Source: Nocardioides litoris (GTDB taxonomy: Bacteria; Actinomycetota; Actinomycetes; Propionibacteriales; Nocardioidaceae). From it: a stretch of DNA of 64,000 nt. Numbering within the stretch: position 1 is the first letter of the stretch; each line of letters starts with the position of its first letter. This document shows, in pieces, positions 34,697-41,441 of this stretch. The translations under genes and the position numbers were made by a program. The stretch is taken from the NCBI RefSeq assembly GCF_006346315.1, contig NZ_VDMR01000006.1, positions 1 to 64,000 of the forward strand, written 5' to 3'. The notes beneath the pieces are model-generated. The model ran no database searches. It had not been told where the DNA came from and was given only the letters and a program-made list of their open reading frames with translations.

Positions 34697-36240
34697 CCCC
34701 CCGCTGGCGCGAGCTGCTCCTGGCCTCGCACCGGCGCTACACCGGCGCCAACGGCGACGCGCTGGCCGGCTCCGCGACGTACTCGCTGCTCGTCGGGCTC
34801 GTGCCCGTCCTGCTCCTCGTGGGCGCGGTCCTCGGCTGGGCGGGGGTCGCCGACTCCACCGTCGCGGGCGCCGTGCGCACGGCGGCCGACCGGACGCTGC
34901 CGCGCGAGGTCGCCCTGGTCGTCGAGGCGGCCGCGGCCGACCTCGGCCGGCCGCTCACCTGGGTCTCGACGGCGATCGTGCTGTGGCTCTCGGTGCGGTC
35001 GGTGCGCGCGCTGCGCACCGCGTTCCGGGCCGTCTGCGGCCAGGACAACGGCTCGGGCAACCCCGTCGCCGACAACCTGCGCGACGTCTGGCTGGCCGCC
35101 GCGGCACACGCCGCCGTGGCGCTGGCCGTGGTGCTGGTGGACGCCGCGCCTGGTCGGCTCGCGGGCGAGGTCGTCGGCGCGGTGCTCCTGCTGGGGCTCG
35201 TCGGGGGCGCGATGTGGCTGCTGCCGTGGCCCGACGAGCGACGCCCGTCGGCCGCCCGGACCGCCCGGGCCGCGGTCGCCGCGACCGTGGTCGTGGTGCT
35301 GCTCGGCACCCTCGGCGGGGCCTACCTCGACGCCACGATGCCCGGCCGCAGCGCCGTGTTCGGCCTCGTCGCCACCCTGGTCGCCACCGCGCTGTGGGTC
35401 TCGGTCTCGGTGCGTGCGGCGCTGCGTGCGCTGTCGATCGCCTCGGTGGTCGAGGAGTGGGCCCGACCCGCGCCGCCCGACGACCGCGCGCTCTGGGTCG
35501 TCGTCCCGGCGTACGACGAGGCCGCGGGCATCGGGGCCACGCTCGTCGCGCTGGCGGCCCAGCAGGACCGCGGCTTCCGCCTGGTCGTCGCCGACAACGG
35601 CTCCACCGACGGCACGGTGGGCGTGGTCGAGGCGTTCGCCGCGACGGCGCCCTTCGCCGTCCACGTCGTGGTCGAGACCGAGCGGGGCGTGGGCTGGGCC
35701 GTCGACGCCGGCGTGCGGTTCGCCATCGCCCACGGCGCGCAGCTCCTCGCCCGCACCGACGCCGACGCCCTGCCCCGCCCCGACTGGACCGCCCGCATCC
35801 GCGACCGGTTCGCCCGCGGCGCCGAGGTCGTCGCGGGCGCGAGCGTGCCCCGCCGCGACGAGCACCCCACCGTGCTCGAGCGGTGGGTCCTGCCGGCCGT
35901 CCAGCGGCTGCTGGCGGTCTACGGCCGCTACCGCGGCGAGCACCGCGGGCCCGACTACCTGGCGCCGTACGTGCTGACCCACGGGCACTCCTTCGCCCTC
36001 ACCGCCGACGTCTACGAGCGCTGCGGCGGCGCCGAGCGCCAGCGGCTCGAGGAGGGCTCGGAGGACGTCGAGCTGCTCAACCGCGCCCGCCGGGTCACCC
36101 CGCACGTGGTCCGCGCCGACGAGGTCGTCGTCGAGAACAGCCTGCGCCGGCTGCGATCGTGGGGCGTCAGGCGGACCCTGCTCTGGTACTGGGACCGCCG
36201 CTACGTCCCGGCGACCCCCGAGGAGGTGCACGTCCGGTGA
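34693..36240 (+). CDS. YihY/BrkB-type membrane domain fused to a GT2 glycosyltransferase
   Basis: 515 residues in one frame. Residues 1 to about 255 form a shortened YihY/BrkB membrane domain with about six helices, opening SHRRYTGANGDALAGSATYSLLVGLVPVLLL. Residues about 268-515 are a GT2 domain: LWVVVPAYDEAAGIGATLVAL, DNGSTDGTVGVVEAF, RTDADALPRPDW and VVVENSLRRLRSWG. The GT2 half is a paralogue of the separate GT2 two genes upstream. The fusion would hold the transferase at the membrane, perhaps beside a lipid-moving domain. It overlaps both neighbours by 4 nt. Confidence 0.8.
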   Translation: MTPRWRELLLASHRRYTGANGDALAGSATYSLLVGLVPVLLLVGAVLGWAGVADSTVAGAVRTAADRTLPREVALVVEAAAADLGRPLTWVSTAIVLWLSVRSVRALRTAFRAVCGQDNGSGNPVADNLRDVWLAAAAHAAVALAVVLVDAAPGRLAGEVVGAVLLLGLVGGAMWLLPWPDERRPSAARTARAAVAATVVVVLLGTLGGAYLDATMPGRSAVFGLVATLVATALWVSVSVRAALRALSIASVVEEWARPAPPDDRALWVVVPAYDEAAGIGATLVALAAQQDRGFRLVVADNGSTDGTVGVVEAFAATAPFAVHVVVETERGVGWAVDAGVRFAIAHGAQLLARTDADALPRPDWTARIRDRFARGAEVVAGASVPRRDEHPTVLERWVLPAVQRLLAVYGRYRGEHRGPDYLAPYVLTHGHSFALTADVYERCGGAERQRLEEGSEDVELLNRARRVTPHVVRADEVVVENSLRRLRSWGVRRTLLWYWDRRYVPATPEEVHVR

Positions 36241-37364
36241 GCACCGCACCGCACGGTGGTCGAGGAGCGCCTTCGGGGGCGCGTCTCGAGACCACGGCCC
36301 GACGCCGCGACCGCCGGGTCTACACCGCCTCCCACCCCGTCCTGTTCCGGCTGCTCTCGGTCACGGGGCGCGCGCCGGTGCGGCGCCTCGGCTCCCGCGT
36401 CGTCGTCAGCGGCGAGGACGAGGTGCGCCAGGTGCTCACCCGGGTGCCGCTCGACCGCACCGACGACCGCACCACCGGCGGCGCGATCCGCAAGCACGAG
36501 GGGGAGGGCGCGCTGTTCGACGAGACCGGGCCCGCCCACCGGGCGTCGCGGCGCGGGCTCGCCGAGCGGCTCGGCTCCCGCGGCGTCCTCGAGCTCGCCC
36601 GGCACTACCGCCCGCCGATCGACGACGCCGTCGACGCGCTGCGGGCGGGGGAGGAGGTCGACGTCTGCGCGCTCGCCGACGCGGTCTCCGGCCGCACCGT
36701 CGCCGCGCTCCTCGACCTCGACCTGTCTCCGGCCGAGTGCGCCGAGCTGGCCCGGGCCGCCCGGCTGACCGCCTCGTCGGCGGCCGCGGCCGAGCTGCCG
36801 TCGTGGCGTCGTGCCCGCTACCGCGACCACCTCGCCGACGCCTTCGGCGGCCGGGTCGACCCGCTGGGCAAGATGCTGGCCCTGGCCGCGGTGACCACGA
36901 CGTACGCCGCGCTGCCGCGGGCCGTGGCGTGGGTGGCCGACGAGGGCTGGTGGGCCACCTGCCGCGACGACGCGCTGCTGCCCGTCCTCGTCGACGAGCT
37001 GCTCCGCGTGCTCGCCCCGACGCCGCTGCTGCCGCGGGTCGCCGCCGAGCCCGCGATCGTCGGCGGTGTGCGCGTCACGCCCGACGACCAGCTGCTGCTC
37101 ATGGTCCGGCACGCCGTCGACGCCCACCGGCGCGACCCGTCGGTCACGGACCCGGCCCCGACCGCACAGGCCCGGCTCGTCTTCGGCGCCGGCCCGCACG
37201 CCTGCCCGGGCGCCGCGCTGGCCCGGGCCCAGCTCGCGACCACCCTGTCCTCCCTCGCCCTCCAGCCGGCCCGCGTCGTGCGCGCCGTGCCCGACCGGCA
37301 CGCCGCCCTGCCCGCCTGGCGCGAGCTCGTCGTGCGGAGGGTGGACCGGGGAGCCGACCGGTGA
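36237..37364 (+). CDS. cytochrome P450 with a hairpin repeat in its N-terminal coding region
   Basis: 375 residues from the GTG overlapping the fusion gene's stop. The heme loop is LVFGAGPHACPGAALA (Cys323), and the K-helix ExxR is VDELLRVLAP. In the I-helix region ALAAVTTTYAAL the usual acidic residue before Thr is absent. That is unusual for an oxygen-activating monooxygenase and is seen in some atypical P450s. Residues 7-20 (GGRGAPSGARLETT) are encoded by a REP-like hairpin. Position in the operon suggests oxidation or decarboxylation of a lipid intermediate. No ferredoxin gene is nearby. Confidence 0.85.
   Translation: MSTAPHGGRGAPSGARLETTARRRDRRVYTASHPVLFRLLSVTGRAPVRRLGSRVVVSGEDEVRQVLTRVPLDRTDDRTTGGAIRKHEGEGALFDETGPAHRASRRGLAERLGSRGVLELARHYRPPIDDAVDALRAGEEVDVCALADAVSGRTVAALLDLDLSPAECAELARAARLTASSAAAAELPSWRRARYRDHLADAFGGRVDPLGKMLALAAVTTTYAALPRAVAWVADEGWWATCRDDALLPVLVDELLRVLAPTPLLPRVAAEPAIVGGVRVTPDDQLLLMVRHAVDAHRRDPSVTDPAPTAQARLVFGAGPHACPGAALARAQLATTLSSLALQPARVVRAVPDRHAALPAWRELVVRRVDRGADR
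36256..36295. repeat. REP-like hairpin inside the P450 gene
   Basis: GTGGTCGAGGAGCGCC, a TTCGG-like loop, then GGCGCGTCTCGAGACCAC. The outer GTGGTCGAG/CTCGAGACCAC arms are the same as in the hairpin at 31330-31366 and, inverted, as in the 72-bp repeats. It lies in frame within codons 7-20 of the P450. Confidence 0.85.
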
Positions 37365-38227
37365 GGGTCGCGGTCACGGGGGCGAGCGGGTTCTGCGGCG
37401 GCGCGGCCGCGCGGTTGCTCACCACGCAGGGCCACGAGGTCGTCACCGTCGGCCGGGCCGCCGGCTCCGACCGGCCCTGGGACGCCGCCACCGGCACGCC
37501 CGACCTCGTGGGCTGCGACGCCGTGGTGCACCTCGCGGCCACGGTGGGCGACGGGGGCGGGCCGCAGTTCGAGCGGGTCAACGTCGACGGCGCCCGGCGG
37601 CTGCTGGCCGCCGCCGAGCGGGCCGGCGCCCGGGTCGTCTGGGTCAGCTCCTCCAGCGTCTACGACCCCCGCCCCGACCGCACGCGCGTCACCGAGGACC
37701 ACCCCACGGAGGCCGGCCACCTCAACGCCTACGGCCGCACCAAGGCCGCCGGCGACCGCCTCGCCCTCGCCGCCGGTGCCGCGGTGCTCCGCCCGCGGGC
37801 CGTCTACGGGCCCGGTGACCCGCACCTGCTGCCCCGCCTGCGCCGCGCGGTCCGGTTCGGGCGGGTCTCGCTCCCGGGGCCCGACGTGCGGCTCTCGGTC
37901 ACCCACGTCGACAACCTCGCCTCCGCGTGCGTGGCCGCCCTCGACTGGCGGCCGGGCGCCTACAACGTCGCCGACCGCGACCCCGCCCACCGCGACCACC
38001 TCGTCGCCGCCGCCACCGGCGCCCGGGTGCGGCACGTGCCCGTCGGCCTCGCACTCCTCGCCGCCCGGGGGCTCGACGCGGCCGCGCGGGCCACCCGCCG
38101 CGAGCCCCTCCTCACGCCGTACGCCGTCGACACGCTCGCGCACGAGTTCTGCCTCGACACCTCCCGCATCCGGGCCACCGGCTGGGAGCCGCGCGACCTG
38201 CTGCAGCCGTACCTGACTAGCCTCTAG
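37361..38227 (+). CDS. OleD-like NAD(P)-dependent epimerase/3-beta-HSD-type reductase
   Basis: 288 residues. The Rossmann loop is VAVTGASGFCGGAAARLL, VWVSSSSVYDP carries the active-site Ser strand, and LNAYGRTKAAGD carries the YxxxK pair. AVLRPRAVYGPGDPHLLPRL is a stretch I associate with the 3-beta-HSD/OleD branch rather than sugar epimerases. OleD reduces the beta-keto acid made by OleA. Here it would act between the condensing enzyme and the ligase, although a nucleotide-sugar role linked to the GT2 genes cannot be excluded. Start GTG overlaps the P450 stop by 4 nt. Confidence 0.8.
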   Translation: MRVAVTGASGFCGGAAARLLTTQGHEVVTVGRAAGSDRPWDAATGTPDLVGCDAVVHLAATVGDGGGPQFERVNVDGARRLLAAAERAGARVVWVSSSSVYDPRPDRTRVTEDHPTEAGHLNAYGRTKAAGDRLALAAGAAVLRPRAVYGPGDPHLLPRLRRAVRFGRVSLPGPDVRLSVTHVDNLASACVAALDWRPGAYNVADRDPAHRDHLVAAATGARVRHVPVGLALLAARGLDAAARATRREPLLTPYAVDTLAHEFCLDTSRIRATGWEPRDLLQPYLTSL

Positions 38228-38230
38228 AGG
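38218..38230 (+). promoter_or_regulatory. -10 box and CCTCTAGAGG palindrome before the sterol-carrier gene
   Basis: TAGCCT (38218-38223) inside the end of the epimerase gene lies 6 nt before the GTG at 38230. CCTCTAGAGG (38221-38230) is a perfect 10-bp palindrome reaching the start codon. This marks a separate leaderless transcript starting right after the six-gene operon. Confidence 0.45.
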
Positions 38231-38589
38231 TGCCCGCCCGCCTGCGCCCCGCCCCGGCCGCCGACGTGGCCGCGGCCCGCGAGCGGCTGAGCGCCGGCAC
38301 CGCCGAGCGGACCGACCTCAAGCTGCTCGTCAAGCACTACCTCGCCCTGCTCGAGGCCCGCGCGCCCGGCCGGTCCGTCGAGGTCCGCGTGCCGCCGTAC
38401 GCCGCCGTGCAGGTCGTCGAGGGCGTCCGGCACACCCGCGGCACCCCGCCCGCCGTCGTCGAGACCGACGCCGAGACCTGGATCGCGCTCGCCACCGGCT
38501 CGATGGCCTGGGTCGACGCCCTCACCGACGGCAAGGTCATCGCCTCGGGCGAGCGCACCGACCTCACGTCGTACCTGCCGCTGGCCTGA
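38230..38589 (+). CDS. sterol-carrier family protein
   Basis: 119 residues with the pattern of the small actinobacterial sterol-carrier family: RTDLKLLVKHYLALLEARAPGRSVEVRVPPYAAVQVVEG and ETDAETWIALATGSMAWVDALTDGKV. I recall its mycobacterial counterpart immediately upstream of purF; here purF is more than 9 kb away. It may bind a lipid; no catalytic residues are visible. The start GTG is 6 nt after a TAGCCT box and 2 nt after the stop of the epimerase gene. Confidence 0.8.
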   Translation: MPARLRPAPAADVAAARERLSAGTAERTDLKLLVKHYLALLEARAPGRSVEVRVPPYAAVQVVEGVRHTRGTPPAVVETDAETWIALATGSMAWVDALTDGKVIASGERTDLTSYLPLA

Positions 38590-38627
38590 CGCCCAGCCCG
38601 TCGACGGCACGGGCTACCGTGCGGAGC

Positions 38628-39971
38628 ATGGCCAGCAGCGACGACATCCGCGCCCGCGTCACCGACCTGATGCCGGGCATCCGGCGTGACCTCGAGGACC
38701 TCGTCCGCATCGAGTCCGTCAGCGCCGACCCCGCCCGGTCGGACCAGGTGCAGCGCAGCGCCGAGGCCGTCGCCGAGCTGTTCCGCGCCGAGGGGTTCGC
38801 CTCGGTCGACATCGTCACCGCCGACGGCGGCGCGCCCGCGGTCATCGCCCACAAGCCCGGCCCCGAGGGCGCGCCGACCGTGCTGCTCTACGCCCACCAC
38901 GACGTGCAGCCCGAGAACGACCACGCCGAGTGGGACTCCCCGCCCTTCGAGCCCACCGAGCGCGGGGACCGCCTCTACGCCCGCGGCGCGGCCGACGACA
39001 AGGCCGGCATCGCCGCCCACCTCGGCGCCCTGCGCGTCTTCGGCGACGACCTTCCCGTCAGCGTCACGATGTTCATCGAGGGCGAGGAGGAGGTCGGCTC
39101 CGAGACGCTCCCCGCGCTGCTGGCCGAGCACCAGGAGGCCCTGCGCGCCGACGTCATCGTCATCGCCGACTCCGGCAACTGGGACATCGGCGAGCCCGCC
39201 CTGACCACCAGCCTGCGCGGCCTGGTGCGCGTCGACGTCGAGGTCCGCACGATGACCCACGCCGTCCACTCCGGCATGTGGGGCGGCCTCGTCCCCGACG
39301 CGATCATGACCCTGACCCGCCTCCTGTCGACCCTGCACGACGACGACGGCGCCCTGGCCGTCGACGGCCTGCACTCCCAGCCCGCCGCCGACGTCGAGTA
39401 CCCCGAGGAGCGGCTGCGTGCGGAGTCCGGCGCCCTCCCGGGCACCAGCTGGGTCGGCCGCGGCCCCGTCGTCGAGCGGCTGTGGACCCAGCCCGCGCTC
39501 ACCATCACCGGCCTCGACGCCCCCAGGGTCGACGGCGCCAGCAACACCCTCACCCCCGTCGCCCGCGCCAAGCTCAGCCTGCGCGTCGCCCCCGGCGACA
39601 CCACCGCCAACGCCGAGGCCCGGCTGCGCGAGCACCTCGAGAAGCACGTCGCGTGGGGCGCCCAGCTCACCGTCACCACCGTCGACACCGGCGAGGCCAC
39701 CCAGATCGACGCCACCGGCCCGGCGTACGACGCCGCGCGCGCCGCGTTCGCCGAGGCCTGGGACGGCACCGAGCCCGTCGACATGGGCGTCGGCGGCTCG
39801 ATCCCGTTCATCGCCGAGTTCCTCGACGCCTTCCCCGAGGCCAGCGTGCTCGTCACCGGCGTCGAGGACCCCGACACGCGCGCCCACGGCGCCAACGAGG
39901 GCCTCCACCTCGCCGAGTTCGAGCGGGTCGTCCTCGCCGAGGCCTTCCTGCTCCGCAACCTCGCCGGCTGA
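38628..39971 (+). CDS. M20-family dipeptidase
   Basis: 447 residues. Zinc-site motifs are VLLYAHHDVQ (His and Asp), YARGAADDKAGIAAH (bridging Asp), FIEGEEEVGS (catalytic and metal Glu), VIADSGNWD and ARAHGANEGLHL near the end. The lid domain lies between about 190 and 310. This composition matches cytosolic dipeptidases and carnosinase-like M20 peptidases. ATG 38628 is preferred because TACCGT lies 7 nt upstream; a GTG three codons earlier overlaps that box. It probably processes imported dipeptides. Confidence 0.92.
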   Translation: MASSDDIRARVTDLMPGIRRDLEDLVRIESVSADPARSDQVQRSAEAVAELFRAEGFASVDIVTADGGAPAVIAHKPGPEGAPTVLLYAHHDVQPENDHAEWDSPPFEPTERGDRLYARGAADDKAGIAAHLGALRVFGDDLPVSVTMFIEGEEEVGSETLPALLAEHQEALRADVIVIADSGNWDIGEPALTTSLRGLVRVDVEVRTMTHAVHSGMWGGLVPDAIMTLTRLLSTLHDDDGALAVDGLHSQPAADVEYPEERLRAESGALPGTSWVGRGPVVERLWTQPALTITGLDAPRVDGASNTLTPVARAKLSLRVAPGDTTANAEARLREHLEKHVAWGAQLTVTTVDTGEATQIDATGPAYDAARAAFAEAWDGTEPVDMGVGGSIPFIAEFLDAFPEASVLVTGVEDPDTRAHGANEGLHLAEFERVVLAEAFLLRNLAG

Positions 39972-40077
39972 CGCACCGTCGCGGGTCCCGCGGCGCGCGA
40001 CGAACCTCACGGCTCGTCGAGCCGACCCCGGCCGCCGACCAACCCCACGCCAGCCAGCACTGCCTAGCCTGGCGCCC

Positions 40078-41274
40078 GTGCGGGCCGCGACGCTGGAGTT
40101 CCTCGCGCGCCACCGGCGCGAGCGGCTGGCGCCGATCGCCGACCGGCTGGTCGCCTCCATCCAGCTGGAGAACCCCGCCTACGCCCTCGACGTCGTCACC
40201 AGCGCCGACCTGCGCCACTCCTGCGTCACCAACGTCGACCGCATCCTGGAGCTCCTCGCCGAGGCAGTCTCCTCGGGCGTGCGGCCGCGCCACTCCGACC
40301 ACGACCCGGCGTACGACGCAGCGCGGGCGACCGGGCGGCGCCGGGCCGAGCAGGGGATGCCCCTGGACCACGTGCTGCGGTCGTTCCGGATGGGCGGGCG
40401 GCACGTCTGGGAGGACCTCATCGAGTGGGGCGCCGACCTGCTCGACGCGGGGGAGCTGCGCGACATCGGCACCCAGCTGTGGGAGGTCGTCGACGTCACC
40501 TCCGCCGAGGTGGCCTCGTCCTACCACGCCCACGAGCGAGCGGTCGTGCGCGCCGACGAGCAGCAGCGGGCCGAGCTGTGGGAGGGGTTGCTGGGAGGTC
40601 GGGCCCGCGACCCGCGCTTCGCCCACGGGGCGGCGATGTCGCTCGACCTCGCCGTCGACGGCGACCTGCTGGTGGTCGCCGCGGCCCACCTCGACCGCTG
40701 GCTGGCCGACGACCAGCTGGCGCCCCACGCGACGGCCTGGGTGGAGCGCACCGAGGGCGTGGTCGGGCTGGTGGCGCTGCGCGACGACGACCCGGCCGAG
40801 GCGCTGGCCGCGCTGCGGGGGCTGGTGGCCCGCGTCCGCACACCGATCGGCGTCTCCTCGGTGGCGCACGGCCTCGTCGGGGTGCCCGAGGGCCTGCGGG
40901 AGGCCACGCTCGCGCTGCGCGCCCAGGGGCGCCGGCCGGGCCTCGCGCCGTTCGACGACCGGGTGCCGGAGGCGTTGCTGCTGAGCGCGCCCGAGATGGC
41001 CGCGCTGCTCGTCGACCGGTGGCTGCGGCCCGTGCTCGCGCTGCCCGGACCGGAGGCGCGCGCCCTCGTCGACACCCTCGAGGCCTGGGTCGCCGCGGGC
41101 GGGTCGACCACCGCGACCGCGAGCGCCGTGCACTGCCACCGCAACACCGTCATCAACCGGCTCCGCCGGATCACCGAGGTCACCGGGCGCGCCTTCACCG
41201 AGGCCCGGCCCCCGGTCGAGCTCGACCTGGCCCTACGCGCCCACCGCATGGGCATGGCCCACCCACCTGGGTGA
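40078..41274 (+). CDS. PucR-type transcriptional regulator
   Basis: 398 residues. The N-terminal helical sensor (about 1-170; RRERLAPIADRLVASIQLENPAYA, PLDHVLRSFRMGGRHVWEDL) is of the RsbRD/PucR-associated kind, followed by a GGDEF-like middle domain. The C-terminal HTH_30 is clear: LVDTLEAWVAAGGSTTATASAVHCHRNTVINRLRRITEVTGR. PucR/CdaR proteins control catabolic genes. TAGCCT lies 7 nt before the GTG. It faces the molybdenum hydroxylase genes downstream, whose promoter region carries a palindrome, so it probably regulates them. Confidence 0.85.
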   Translation: MRAATLEFLARHRRERLAPIADRLVASIQLENPAYALDVVTSADLRHSCVTNVDRILELLAEAVSSGVRPRHSDHDPAYDAARATGRRRAEQGMPLDHVLRSFRMGGRHVWEDLIEWGADLLDAGELRDIGTQLWEVVDVTSAEVASSYHAHERAVVRADEQQRAELWEGLLGGRARDPRFAHGAAMSLDLAVDGDLLVVAAAHLDRWLADDQLAPHATAWVERTEGVVGLVALRDDDPAEALAALRGLVARVRTPIGVSSVAHGLVGVPEGLREATLALRAQGRRPGLAPFDDRVPEALLLSAPEMAALLVDRWLRPVLALPGPEARALVDTLEAWVAAGGSTTATASAVHCHRNTVINRLRRITEVTGRAFTEARPPVELDLALRAHRMGMAHPPG

Positions 41275-41290
41275 ACTAGGGCGGGGGCGT

Positions 41291-41305
41291 TGTGCGGATT
41301 GCACA
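41291..41305. promoter_or_regulatory. operator candidate TGTGC-N5-GCACA upstream of the hydroxylase genes
   Basis: TGTGC (41291-41295), GGATT, GCACA (41301-41305) is a perfect inverted repeat 17 bp after the pucR-type stop and 137 bp before the hydroxylase ATG. Two GTCACA motifs also occur further along (about 41346 and 41361). It may be the site of the PucR-type protein or of a CRP-like protein, whose consensus has TGTGA-N6-TCACA. Confidence 0.5.
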
Positions 41306-41441
41306 GAAGTCCGTCGTGACGGTGGTCACCGCAGGCATGGCGTCAGTCACATGAGCGGTGTCACAGTGGTGGTTGAACGCCGCTCACCCCGGGCCACCCC
41401 TCGGAAGACCCGGGCCGTTCGACTCATGGGGAAGTGACCAG

